Source of the DNA: Pseudomonas sp. KU26590
GTDB taxonomy: Bacteria > Pseudomonadota > Gammaproteobacteria > Pseudomonadales > Pseudomonadaceae
Assembly (NCBI RefSeq): GCF_026153515.1
Contig: NZ_CP110644.1
Coordinates: 1,517,501-1,581,500, forward strand
Direction: 5' to 3'
DNA: 64,000 nucleotides
The position numbers were made by a program, and so were the translations under genes. Below the pieces are notes generated by a model. It had not been told where the DNA came from. It made no database searches and worked only from the letters and a program-made list of their open reading frames with translations. This document shows, in pieces, positions 26,772-36,226 of the stretch. The first letter of the stretch is position 1; every line of letters begins with the position of its first letter.

Positions 26772-28295
26772 TTACTGCACTTCTACCGCCAGGCTTTCAC
26801 TGATCTTCTTCTGCCAGATGGCGGGACCGGTGATGTGAACCGACTCGCCCTTGCTGTCGACTGCAACAGTGACCGGCATGTCTTTGACCTCGAACTCGTA
26901 GATCGCTTCCATGCCCATTTCAGGGAAGGCCAGCACTTGCGACTTCTTGATTGCCTGAGCGACCAGATAAGCGGCGCCGCCGACGGCCATCAGGTAAACG
27001 GCCTTATGGTCCTTGATCGCTTCGATGGCGGTCGGGCCGCGCTCGGATTTGCCGATCATGCCCAACAGGCCGGTCTGCTCGAGGATCTGGCGGGTGAACT
27101 TGTCCATCCGCGTCGCAGTGGTAGGACCGGCAGGCCCCACCACTTCATCACCGACCGGATCGACCGGGCCGACGTAATAGATGAAGCGACCCTTCAGGTC
27201 CACCGGCAGGGTTTCGCCCTTGTTGAGCATCTCGACCATGCGCTTGTGCGCCGCGTCGCGACCGGTGAGCATTTTGCCGTTGAGCAGGACAGTTTCGCCC
27301 GGCTTCCAGCTCTGTACGTCTTCCGGCGTCAGGGTGTCGAGGTTGACGCGACGAGCCGACGGGCCGGCTTCCCAGACGATCTCGGGGTAGGCGTCCAGCG
27401 GCGGTGCTTCCAGCGAAGCCGGGCCGGAGCCGTCGAGCACGAAGTGGGCGTGACGGGTGGCGGCGCAATTAGGGATCATGCACACCGGCAAGGACGCTGC
27501 GTGGGTCGGGTAATCCATGATCTTGACGTCGAGCACGGTGGTCAGACCGCCCAGGCCCTGGGCGCCGATGCCCAGCTGATTGACCTTCTCGAACAGCTCG
27601 ATGCGCATTTCTTCAATACGGCTGGATGGACCACGCTTGATCAGCTCGTGGATGTCAATGGATTCCATCAAGACTTCCTTGGCCATGACCGCGGCTTTCT
27701 CGGCGGTACCGCCGATTCCGATGCCGAGCATGCCCGGTGGGCACCAGCCAGCGCCCATGGTCGGCACGGTTTTGAGCACCCAGTCGACGATCGAATCGGA
27801 CGGGTTGAGCATCGCCATTTTCGATTTGTTTTCCGAGCCGCCGCCCTTGGCCGCCACGTCCACTTCCACGGTATTGCCCGGAACGATGGAGTAGTGAATG
27901 ACCGCCGGGGTGTTGTCCTTGGTGTTTTTGCGGGCGCCGGCCGGATCGGCAAGGATCGAGGCGCGCAGGACGTTTTCCGGCAGATTGTAGGCGCGACGCA
28001 CGCCTTCGTTGATCATGTCGTCCAGGCCCATGGTCGCGCCATCCCAGCGCACGTCCATGCCGACGCGGACGAACACGGTAACAATACCGGTGTCCTGGCA
28101 GATCGGCCGATGGCCGGTGGCGCACATGCGCGAGTTGATCAGAATCTGAGCCATGGAATCCCGTGCGGCAGGGGATTCTTCACGCAGGTAGGCCTCGTGC
28201 ATGGCCTGAATGAAATCAACGGGGTGGTAATAGGAGATGAACTGCAGCGCGTCGGCGACGCTCTGGATCAGGTCATCCTGCTTGATCACGGTCAT
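26772..28295 (-). CDS. fumA: class I fumarate hydratase (4Fe-4S)
   Basis: A 507-aa oxygen-sensitive fumarase of the TCA cycle that interconverts fumarate and malate. The family-typical sequences ICQDTG, GTAEKAAVMAKE, CMIPNCAATRHAHF (with cluster cysteine candidates) and the C-terminal GEAIYEFEV-like block are present. The start is at 28295 with AGGAGA upstream. It matches PA4333, which in P. aeruginosa is next to sadC (PA4332); here the Rhs block separates them. Confidence 0.96.
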   Translation of the reverse strand: MTVIKQDDLIQSVADALQFISYYHPVDFIQAMHEAYLREESPAARDSMAQILINSRMCATGHRPICQDTGIVTVFVRVGMDVRWDGATMGLDDMINEGVRRAYNLPENVLRASILADPAGARKNTKDNTPAVIHYSIVPGNTVEVDVAAKGGGSENKSKMAMLNPSDSIVDWVLKTVPTMGAGWCPPGMLGIGIGGTAEKAAVMAKEVLMESIDIHELIKRGPSSRIEEMRIELFEKVNQLGIGAQGLGGLTTVLDVKIMDYPTHAASLPVCMIPNCAATRHAHFVLDGSGPASLEAPPLDAYPEIVWEAGPSARRVNLDTLTPEDVQSWKPGETVLLNGKMLTGRDAAHKRMVEMLNKGETLPVDLKGRFIYYVGPVDPVGDEVVGPAGPTTATRMDKFTRQILEQTGLLGMIGKSERGPTAIEAIKDHKAVYLMAVGGAAYLVAQAIKKSQVLAFPEMGMEAIYEFEVKDMPVTVAVDSKGESVHITGPAIWQKKISESLAVEVQ

Positions 28296-28545
28296 GGGCG
28301 TTCTCCTCTCTCAGGCGGGAACTTTGAATAGGGCTGTTCGCGCAGGGTGTGATGGACACTCGCGCGAACGGCCTTTGGCCCGGCTGCCCATCAGGCGCCG
28401 TGGCAGGAAAAGGCGCGGCAGTATAGCGCCTGACCGCCGGCGCGACACCCTGCCGCAGGGTAAACATTGGTATTAACAGCAGGGGGCTCTGAATGGCAAG
28501 GTGCCGGCGCTGCTTCAGCCACTGCAGCGCTGCGGCGCCGGCGAG

Positions 28546-30930
28546 TCAAGCGGGAGAATAGGTCCGCGGCGTGGCGAATCCGTAATTCGGGCCTAAGTGA
28601 AAACCCTGATCTCTTCCGCCTTTCAACCGTTTGAGGGGCAGGGTAGTCACGATGCCTGTATGGGTTTGGTGGTACCCAAACGATCCAATATGGCTGGGAC
28701 CGCCAACGTAAATGACCTCGTCGTAGCCGATGACCGGCCTGCGCAGTACGTTGGCGATTTCCTGTGCGGCGCCGCTGGATCCACCCTCGCACGCCAACAA
28801 CACAAGTGGCCGGTGAGCCTCGTATTCGGCCAGACGAGGCGCGATCTCCCGTTTTGCGACATTGGCAGCCGGCTCGAAGATCCCCTTGGCGTTCATCAGG
28901 TAGCCTTCTGGCGTGCCGTGTGTTTCAAAGCCCTTTAAATCACTCTCTCCCCAGAGTGCTTTATGAAACGTCACATCATGTTCGCCGCGGGTTTTTTCAA
29001 AGAGTACTTCAGCGCTGGACTCTCGACGCACTGCCGCCGAAGGCCCGCCGGGTTTGCGCCCTCCGATCCTGGCGACCGATCCGGCGAGGCCGCTCAGCGC
29101 GCCAGCCGCCAGCCCTGTCCCAAACGAAACCCAGCCCAACACGTTGCCGACGCTCTCATCCGCGCCGGTGGCCTGGCTTATCAGCCCTGCAACCCCTGTG
29201 GCGACGGACGCGACGTCCAGGGCGCCCGCGCCGATGATCATCGCTGCACTCGGCGTCAGGGCGGCCCACCCGGCATAACCAAATGAGGCGATGACCGTGG
29301 ACGCCGCTCCAAAGCTGGCGACCGCTGCAGCGATACCCATCGCCAGACCTGCCCCCGCCAAGAGGTAATTGACCCAGCTGTGGCCATCAGGATCGATCCG
29401 ATTCACCGGATCCCCCGCACAATAAGCGTAAGGGTGGATGCCGCCCTTGCCGAAAGGGCTTTCGCTGTCGGGGCTTAAAAAGCACATCAGCACCGGATCG
29501 TAAGGACGATAGTCCCCCAGAATCTGTATGCCGGTCAGCGGTTCGTGGCGCTGGCCTGCGTAGCCGAATGGCACCGCGTGCGTATTTCGGGCCTCGACAC
29601 CGTAAGCGTTGTAGCGGCGTGTTTGCACGGTGCTACGGGACTCAAGGCGCACGCTTCCCTGCCCATCTGCTCCCAGCAACGTGGTTTCGCGCAGAGCCGC
29701 AGTGACTTTACTGACGGCAAACAGGCCCGTTTCACCGGAGTTGAATTGCAGGCTGACGTCGCCCGTCATTTCGTGGGTCAGTTCTTCGCCGCTGTAAAAG
29801 CTGCGGCTCAGCGTGCCGTCGACCGTGCGATCGACCAGACGGCCGTGAGCCGTGTAGCCGTACTGGCAGGATCGGCCATCCTGGCGGATTTCAATCAGAC
29901 GATCATGGGCGTTCCAGACCATGCGACGTCCCAGGCTGTCACTGACGACGCGCCCGCAGTCGTCATAGTTGAGCTTCACTTCCCTGGGCCATGACGGGTG
30001 GGTATGGGTGACCACCTCCAGCTGAACCGGGTTGTGGGTGGCGTAGGTGAAGCGGGCCTCATCGACGCTGGTGTCGGCATAGGTGGTCACCACCTTTTCA
30101 TGACCGTTGAGCGAGTTGTAAGTGAAGGCCTGGCTGACGATGGGATTGCCGAAAGGGTCTTGCGGGGCTGCGTCTGCGGCAAAGGCGACCAGGCGGCCCC
30201 TGATGTCGTACTCGAAGGTTTCCTTAAGGGTCCGGGAGTCTTCGGTCCAGGTGCGCGAGGTGATCTGGTCCAGCGCCGAATAGCTCAATGTCTGAGTGCA
30301 GGTGTGCGACTGGCCGTCGGTCGTCACGGCGGTGAAGGTCCGCGTGTGCTCGCGTCCCAGACTGTCGTACGTCAGTGCGGTGGTCAGTTTTCCCGCGTCG
30401 AGCTGATCCTTGACGGAGATTTCAGCGAGGCGGGAAAGGGCGTCGTAGCGATAGCAGGTAACGAGATTACCGACCCGTGTTTCCGAAACTCGGCCATGGC
30501 TGTCGAAACTGCGCCGATGTGGCGTGCCCATCGCGTCATCGAACCCTTGAAGCAAACCGTTCAGCGAATAATGCCAGCGGGTCCCATGACGGGCATCTCC
30601 AACGGTCCACGTGTCCTGATCGGGCTGCCCGGACGGGGTAAAACCGAAGGACTCGGCGCCCAGCGCACCGCTTGCCGAGGCGGGCATGCCCAAAGGGTGA
30701 TAGGCGATGGTCTGCGCTGGCTGGTCGTGAGGGGTGACACTGAGCAAACGGTTGTTCAATTCCGGCTCGTAGGTGAATTCGACGCGCTTGCCGTCGGCCA
30801 AGGTGTTGGCCGTCGGCGCAAGTTGTCCTTTCGCGTAATGAAAGCGCGTGAGACAGCCCGCTGCTTCCACCGAAAGCTGACGACCCAGGCCGTCGAAGGT
30901 CTGACGACCAATGATGAGAGTAGGGGTCAT
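28546..30930 (-). CDS. Rhs/Tc-like C-terminal shell half with toxin tail, copy 1 (794 aa)
   Basis: The start at 30930 follows GAGGGATTGG and gives MTPTLIIGRQTFDGLGRQLS. Residues to about 517 are YD/RHS repeats ending in the core PYDPVLMCFLSPDSESPFG...NRIDPDGH. A long Gly/Ala-rich hydrophobic stretch (about 521-624) follows, then a soluble tail (634-794). The tail has ETHG (His671) and, 43 residues on, LLACEGG (Cys714), the spacing and context expected of a clan CD-like Cys peptidase; this is inference. As a whole it corresponds to the C-terminal half of the roughly 1,650-aa Rhs proteins of Pseudomonas. It needs the N-terminal half encoded at 33512-36145. No immunity gene follows. Confidence 0.85.
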   Translation of the reverse strand: MTPTLIIGRQTFDGLGRQLSVEAAGCLTRFHYAKGQLAPTANTLADGKRVEFTYEPELNNRLLSVTPHDQPAQTIAYHPLGMPASASGALGAESFGFTPSGQPDQDTWTVGDARHGTRWHYSLNGLLQGFDDAMGTPHRRSFDSHGRVSETRVGNLVTCYRYDALSRLAEISVKDQLDAGKLTTALTYDSLGREHTRTFTAVTTDGQSHTCTQTLSYSALDQITSRTWTEDSRTLKETFEYDIRGRLVAFAADAAPQDPFGNPIVSQAFTYNSLNGHEKVVTTYADTSVDEARFTYATHNPVQLEVVTHTHPSWPREVKLNYDDCGRVVSDSLGRRMVWNAHDRLIEIRQDGRSCQYGYTAHGRLVDRTVDGTLSRSFYSGEELTHEMTGDVSLQFNSGETGLFAVSKVTAALRETTLLGADGQGSVRLESRSTVQTRRYNAYGVEARNTHAVPFGYAGQRHEPLTGIQILGDYRPYDPVLMCFLSPDSESPFGKGGIHPYAYCAGDPVNRIDPDGHSWVNYLLAGAGLAMGIAAAVASFGAASTVIASFGYAGWAALTPSAAMIIGAGALDVASVATGVAGLISQATGADESVGNVLGWVSFGTGLAAGALSGLAGSVARIGGRKPGGPSAAVRRESSAEVLFEKTRGEHDVTFHKALWGESDLKGFETHGTPEGYLMNAKGIFEPAANVAKREIAPRLAEYEAHRPLVLLACEGGSSGAAQEIANVLRRPVIGYDEVIYVGGPSHIGSFGYHQTHTGIVTTLPLKRLKGGRDQGFHLGPNYGFATPRTYSPA

Positions 30931-30974
30931 GGTTCCAATCCCTCGAGATAATGTCAGACAAGTCTGTCCACGAT

Positions 30975-33419
30975 TCAACCTGCGACTACTGTGCCGTCAG
31001 GGTGATAAATATTGGATTTCGCCGCCTTGTAAGTGGTCTTCAAGGCTTTGAAAGGGTTGCCCGTCGCACGCATCCGCTCCAGGTAGGAGGTGGCTTGGGT
31101 GGGTATATTTGCCGCGTTAGGGTTCAATTGGAGATTGGCGAAGCCTTTGACGAACACCTTCCCAGTGAATCCTTGAACGGGGCGGCCCAGCTCCTTGGCA
31201 ATCTCCAGCGCAGCACCGTTCTTCCCGCCCCAGCACGACAGCAACACGAAGGTGTCATCAGCCCCAGTGCCAAGCGCTTGGAGTCGGGGGGCTATGACCT
31301 CTCTTGCAACGTCGGCTGCTCGCATTGTTTTACCATCAGGCCCCATCAGCAGCGCGCGTTTCAGATCTCCGTGCGTCAGGAGGGCGGCGCGGTTGCTGCC
31401 CAGATAGGTATCGATGAAACCGACGTCCACTCCTCTGGATGTGTGTTGCGCAAGCAACTCTCCACTGCCAAGACGACCAGGTTTGGGCAAGGTCCAGCCC
31501 TGCTTGATGTCCATTGCCTTGAGCCTGCTCCCTGCATTTTTCAGCGTAAACAGTTTCAGGCCGATTCCTGCCCCGGCAAGGCTGGCGACCATGGAAACGC
31601 CGCCTAAAATGCCGGATGCGGCGCCGTCAGCGCCGGTCGCTTCCAGGGCCAGGCTGGCAACGCCCGTCGCCATGCCGACGATGTCCAGCGCCACACCGAC
31701 AAGTCCCGCTATTTGCCCGGTCGTCAGCAGGGCTGCCCCGGAACTGATCAACGCACCTGCCACGGGCAAGGCAGCGATTACCGCGGGAATCACCGCGACA
31801 AGCCCCAATGCCAGCCCGGCGCCGGCGATGGCGTAGTTCACCCAGCTATGGCCGTCAGGGTCCACACGATTGACCGGATCCCCGCCACACCATGCGTATG
31901 GATTGATGCCGCCCGGCCCGAACGGACTGTCGGTGTCAGGTGCGAGAAAGCACATTAGTATCGGGTCATAAGGTCGATTGCCGCCCGGAATGCAAAGGCC
32001 AGACAAGGGTTCGAGCTGCTCGCCCGTATAGCCGAATGCAAGGTCGCCAACGTCTGATGCCTGGGCGCCGTGGGCGGTGTAGCGCCGTGTGCGCACTGTG
32101 CTGCCGGCCTCAATGCGCAGGCTGCCTTGTGCGTCGGTGCCAAGCAGGAGGGTCTGGCGGATGCCTCCTGTCACTTTGTTCACGGCAAACAACGCGCTGA
32201 GGTCGGAGATCAGTTCGATGCTGTCTTTGCCGCAACATTGATGGGTGAGTTGATCGGCGCTGTAGAAATCCCGGGTCAGGACGCCGTCCACTTCACGGTC
32301 AGTGAGTTGCCCACTGGGGTCGTAGCGGTACTTGCAGGTGCCTGAGGGTGAACGGACTTCAGTCAGTCGTCCCTGGGCGTTCCAGTGCAGGTGGCGGCCA
32401 AGGCTGTCGTTGATCACGCGACCACATGCGTCATAACCCAGCGTGACCTCTGCTGGCCAGGCCGGATGGGTGTGGGTGACTTTAACCGGACGGGTAGGGT
32501 CGTCGACGGCATAGGTGAAACGGGCTTCGTCGCAGGTCCCGTCAGCGTAGGTGCTCACCACCTTCTCATGGCCGTTACAGGCATTGAAGGTGAACACCTG
32601 CTCGACGATGAGGTTGCCGTAGGGATCTGGTGCCGCCGCGTGCTCATCCGCGAGGTAACGCACCAGTCTGTCGCGCACATCGTATTCGAAGCGCTCCTCG
32701 CTGCACGCTGCGCCTTCGGCCCAGGTTCGAGAAGCAATCTGGTCCAGTCCTGTGTAAGCAAGGGTCTGGGTGATCGTTCGAACGTCGGTTTTTTCCTCCT
32801 CGCCCGTTTGCGTGATCGTGAAGGTGCGCGTGTGCTCACGTCCAACGGCGTCGTAGGTAATCGCGGTGGTCAGGACTCTGCCGCTTTCCGGGACACTCAC
32901 ACTGACGGTCGCCGGTCGAGACAGGGCGTCATAGGTATAGGTGGTGTCCACCTCGCCAACGCGGGTAGCGCTCACTCGACCAGACGAATCGAACTGGCGC
33001 CGATGAGCAATACCCTTGGCATCGTGAAAGCCTTGCAGCAGGCCGCTGAACGAGTAGCGCCATGCGGTGGTGTGGGTCTGCCCGTCGACAGTCCAGCCGT
33101 CTTTGGTCGCCTGGCCTCCCGGGCTGAATGCAAAGGCCTGGCTGCCCAGTTCACCGGCGATCGTCGAAGGGTGCCCGAATTGTGCATGCCGGGTTATTTC
33201 CGTCGGGGCCTCTCCATCGGCTTCGACCCCGAGCAGGTGATTGTTCAGGTCCTTCTCATAAGTGAATCGGACCTCCTTGCCGTCGGCGAGCCTGGTCGAG
33301 GAGGGCGGTAGCTGCCCAACGCGGTATTGAAAGCGGGAGGTATGGCCTCCGACGCTGACTGACAGCTGACGACCCAGGCCGTCGAAGGTCTGACGACCGA
33401 TTATCGTGGCGTTGTTCAT
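30975..33419 (-). CDS. Rhs/Tc-like C-terminal shell half with toxin tail, copy 2 (814 aa)
   Basis: A paralogue of the next gene downstream. It starts at 33419 after AAGGA and begins MNNATIIGRQTFDGLGRQLS. RHS repeats run to the core ending NRVDPDGH at about 516-523, then a hydrophobic Gly/Ala segment (about 527-625), then a toxin-like tail (about 640-814). The tail has LLTHGD (His683) and, 46 residues on, FVLLSCWGG (Cys729), followed by GAALEIAKELGRPVQG, clearly related to copy 1 but diverged; beyond about residue 760 the two tails differ. A cysteine-peptidase effector is a reasonable guess. It lies 44 nt before copy 1 and 92 nt after the N-half gene. Confidence 0.85.
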   Translation of the reverse strand: MNNATIIGRQTFDGLGRQLSVSVGGHTSRFQYRVGQLPPSSTRLADGKEVRFTYEKDLNNHLLGVEADGEAPTEITRHAQFGHPSTIAGELGSQAFAFSPGGQATKDGWTVDGQTHTTAWRYSFSGLLQGFHDAKGIAHRRQFDSSGRVSATRVGEVDTTYTYDALSRPATVSVSVPESGRVLTTAITYDAVGREHTRTFTITQTGEEEKTDVRTITQTLAYTGLDQIASRTWAEGAACSEERFEYDVRDRLVRYLADEHAAAPDPYGNLIVEQVFTFNACNGHEKVVSTYADGTCDEARFTYAVDDPTRPVKVTHTHPAWPAEVTLGYDACGRVINDSLGRHLHWNAQGRLTEVRSPSGTCKYRYDPSGQLTDREVDGVLTRDFYSADQLTHQCCGKDSIELISDLSALFAVNKVTGGIRQTLLLGTDAQGSLRIEAGSTVRTRRYTAHGAQASDVGDLAFGYTGEQLEPLSGLCIPGGNRPYDPILMCFLAPDTDSPFGPGGINPYAWCGGDPVNRVDPDGHSWVNYAIAGAGLALGLVAVIPAVIAALPVAGALISSGAALLTTGQIAGLVGVALDIVGMATGVASLALEATGADGAASGILGGVSMVASLAGAGIGLKLFTLKNAGSRLKAMDIKQGWTLPKPGRLGSGELLAQHTSRGVDVGFIDTYLGSNRAALLTHGDLKRALLMGPDGKTMRAADVAREVIAPRLQALGTGADDTFVLLSCWGGKNGAALEIAKELGRPVQGFTGKVFVKGFANLQLNPNAANIPTQATSYLERMRATGNPFKALKTTYKAAKSNIYHPDGTVVAG

Positions 33420-33450
33420 GTTTTCGATCCTTCGAAATGTCCCATCCAGT

Positions 33451-33480
33451 GGGAAGCCTGCGATTTGCCGCAGGCTTCCC
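33451..33480 (-). other. intercistronic stem-loop between the Rhs halves
   Basis: A perfect 12-bp stem (GGGAAGCCTGCG with its complement) and a 6-nt loop sit in the 92-nt gap. No T-run follows on the minus strand, so it is more likely an mRNA-stabilising or processing element than a terminator. Confidence 0.55.
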
Positions 33481-33511
33481 GTTCATGACTTCGGGTGCTC
33501 GGATGCCGTGC

Positions 33512-36145
33512 TCAAGACGCCAGGGTGACGAGGGGCGCAGTGACGGCGATTGACTCAGGGTGGTTGTCATCGCTGTGAGCGGCGAAGGTCCAGTTCACGA
33601 CCGTGTCGTCAGCCAGCCGCTGCTCGACGATGCGCCCGTATGCGTCCAGCTCAACGCACGTCACGCGATCTGCCTCGCCAGGTACCCGGAGGGTTGTTCG
33701 GGTAATACGGTCCAGTCCGTCCCGCTGCCATTCCTTGGTCCGAATCAACACACCGTCGGCGTCGTGCAGCTGTTCCTTGATCGCGCTGCCAGCCGCATTG
33801 TGCTGCGTGAGCGTACTTGGCCCCTTGAGTGATCCACCCTGTTGCCAGCTGTTGGCAGTGAGGCTCACCGGATTGTGCTCGGTATGACTCTCGACACCAT
33901 CGGGGGTAATGCTCAGGCTTGCCTGGCCCCAGTCATCGTAGTGCGTCCGGGTCGTCAGTCCGAGTGCGGTCACGATCGCCGGATCCTCGGGATCGCGCAG
34001 CCAGTCCTGTTGCGTTTCGCTGACGGTGCGGCCTTCGGCGTCGAACACACAGCAGGCAATTTCACGGAACACGTCAGGGGCGTGGTCGATGTCTTCAAGC
34101 TCCACGCGGACAGTGCGGCCCTCGCCATCGAGCCATTGGCGGCGACGCTGACCCGTCGAATGACGATGCTCGATCATCAGCGGATTCTCGTTCCCGGTCC
34201 TGCAATCGTGTGCTTTCTGATCGTTCACATGGTAGGTGGAAGTGCGCCGGGCTTCGTAGCGGCTGTCATCGGCGGTCACCGCAAGCGTCACGCGACCGAG
34301 CACATCGTAGGCGTAACGCGAGACGACGCCAGCCTGATTCCGTTCCCGTGTGAGCCTTCCCGTAAGGAGCGATCGGGCGCCGCTTTGAGTCGCGCGCACG
34401 AGTTCGGTGTTCTCGAAACCGGTGAGAGTGGTGTGCGTACCCAGCTCGTCCTCGCTCAGCTCATAGCGGAAGCTCGTCGTGGTGGCTTTGCCATTGAGTG
34501 TCGTGACTTTGCTGTCGAGACGCCCATAGTGCGGTCCCGGTTCAGTCGCGTAGGTCTGAGTGGTGGTTTCCAGCAGGCGACCATGGCTCTCTTCCCGAAC
34601 GGTCTCGCTGTTCACCACGACAAACGCGGGTCCGCCTTCAAGCTTTGAGGCCAGCGCTTCGTAGGTGTAGGTGGTGGAGATGACGGGCGCGCCGCCGTAA
34701 GTGCCGTCATCGAGGCGCGCAGGTTTGATGGTCTTCTTCTTCAGATGCCGGACCAAGCCCAATGCGTTGGGCGGACAACCGGTGCCATCGGCCGAAGCGG
34801 GAATGCCTTCGGCGGGGTAATACTCGCTGTGCTCTTCTACACCGGCGGGCGATCGGGTGAATATGAGGTTGCCCGACACGTCGTAGCGATAGTCGGTTTG
34901 CTCGCTGCGTTGCAGACCTGCGCGACTATGGTCGATGTAGGTGACGGTCTGCTGATGCGGCAGCTGGTACCACGCGGGCTGGCCGTCCCAGTCGGCCTCG
35001 GGGTCAAGGCCGAAAGTGGTTTCGATACGGCTCTCGGCGCTGCCCCGGCGTGTTACTTCGCGGGTCATTAAGTGGAAGCGGTTCCACGTCCGGGTGAGGG
35101 TCGCAAGTGTGTCACCGTGGGGGCCGGCCAGGGTTTCAACCACTTCGTACTCGTAATCCTGGTCGACTTGATAGAGGTTGTCGCGGCCTTGCTGCCAGTC
35201 GAATGCCTGTTCGCTGCCGAACCCCAGGAAGTTATGGGCGCCGGACCATTCGTAGGCGCGGGTGAGCGCGGTAGCGTCCGTTCCCGCTGAATGAGTCCAC
35301 TCCAGAACCCGGGGCAATACCTCGAAGGGTGCACCGGGCGGCAGACGATGGCCTTCTTCGCCGGTGGCCCAGATCACTGAATCGGTCGTGCCCAACGGGC
35401 TGGAAAGGCGGGTTGGCAGCAGAAGGTGGTTCTGGGCGTCGAGGGCATGATGGTCGTAGACAATGGAGAAGGGCGTCTCGATTCCAGGCAGGTAGATGTC
35501 ACTCAGTTTGTCGTTGGCCAGTTGCAGGCGCACCGTCTCGTCCTCGCGTCCCGGCACCGAAAATACGACTTCGGCTCCATCGGTTTTCACCTCGAGCAGA
35601 ACCCGGGCTTCATCGCGGATCGTTTCAAGGATGAAATCGTCATTGCCATGAGGCGCCCATTCGACGAATACGCGATTGCCTTCCGGGCTTCGCAGCTCGG
35701 TGGTCAGGTAGCGCGCGCTGTCGTGCTGTCGGGTGAGTATTTCGGTCTGACCGTTTTTCTGATCCACGCGGAACCCATCTTCCTGCTCGCACGTCACCAC
35801 CATGGATTTGAGTTTGGCGTCGAACAGCTTGAGCTCAGTGCCCGGCGTGAAAGTGGTGTCGTCCAGGTCGACGGCGAACTGTTCACCCGTCGACAGGCGC
35901 AACGACGGCGCATCCTGTTGCAGATCGAGTTCGCTCAAGTCCAGCGACCAGCCCAGTCCGAACCCTTTGTTGCGGGTTGAGCCGAGTACACCGAAAGTGA
36001 GGGTGGGCGTGAGAGCGGGGCCGGCCAGATTGTTGGCCGGCAATAGAGGCAGTTTGAAAACGACAGTGAATTGTCCGGTGCGGACATCGACACCCGTCTT
36101 TATACAGTCCATGAAGTTGCTGGCTTGGGTATGAATGCTGGACAT
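33512..36145 (-). CDS. Rhs/Tc-like N-terminal shell half (877 aa)
   Basis: It begins with the pattern common to Pseudomonas Rhs toxins (GVDVRTGQFTVVFKLPLL, then GFGLGWSLDLS) and carries many YD-type repeats (YRYDVSGNL, YAYDVLGRVT). It stops where a full-length Rhs would continue into GRQTFDGLGRQL, the exact start of both downstream proteins. The summed length (877 + about 800) equals an unsplit Rhs. The split looks genuine: there is a clean stop, a 92-nt gap and a fresh ribosome site. By analogy with Tc TcB/TcC, the halves probably assemble into one hollow cage. No SpvB domain, PAAR or signal peptide is visible. Confidence 0.85.
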   Translation of the reverse strand: MSSIHTQASNFMDCIKTGVDVRTGQFTVVFKLPLLPANNLAGPALTPTLTFGVLGSTRNKGFGLGWSLDLSELDLQQDAPSLRLSTGEQFAVDLDDTTFTPGTELKLFDAKLKSMVVTCEQEDGFRVDQKNGQTEILTRQHDSARYLTTELRSPEGNRVFVEWAPHGNDDFILETIRDEARVLLEVKTDGAEVVFSVPGREDETVRLQLANDKLSDIYLPGIETPFSIVYDHHALDAQNHLLLPTRLSSPLGTTDSVIWATGEEGHRLPPGAPFEVLPRVLEWTHSAGTDATALTRAYEWSGAHNFLGFGSEQAFDWQQGRDNLYQVDQDYEYEVVETLAGPHGDTLATLTRTWNRFHLMTREVTRRGSAESRIETTFGLDPEADWDGQPAWYQLPHQQTVTYIDHSRAGLQRSEQTDYRYDVSGNLIFTRSPAGVEEHSEYYPAEGIPASADGTGCPPNALGLVRHLKKKTIKPARLDDGTYGGAPVISTTYTYEALASKLEGGPAFVVVNSETVREESHGRLLETTTQTYATEPGPHYGRLDSKVTTLNGKATTTSFRYELSEDELGTHTTLTGFENTELVRATQSGARSLLTGRLTRERNQAGVVSRYAYDVLGRVTLAVTADDSRYEARRTSTYHVNDQKAHDCRTGNENPLMIEHRHSTGQRRRQWLDGEGRTVRVELEDIDHAPDVFREIACCVFDAEGRTVSETQQDWLRDPEDPAIVTALGLTTRTHYDDWGQASLSITPDGVESHTEHNPVSLTANSWQQGGSLKGPSTLTQHNAAGSAIKEQLHDADGVLIRTKEWQRDGLDRITRTTLRVPGEADRVTCVELDAYGRIVEQRLADDTVVNWTFAAHSDDNHPESIAVTAPLVTLAS

Positions 36146-36226
36146 GCGAATTCTCTTTAGTGGTAAGCCATTAAGTGAAAAAAGCGCGTCAAGAGGGGCG
36201 ATATGACGCGCTGGCGCAAGTTCGAC

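Noticed and set aside
28503..28542. GCCGGCGC/GCGCCGGC inverted repeat after Rhs copy 1 as a terminator
   Set aside because: The arms are 24 bp apart and no T-run follows on the minus strand.
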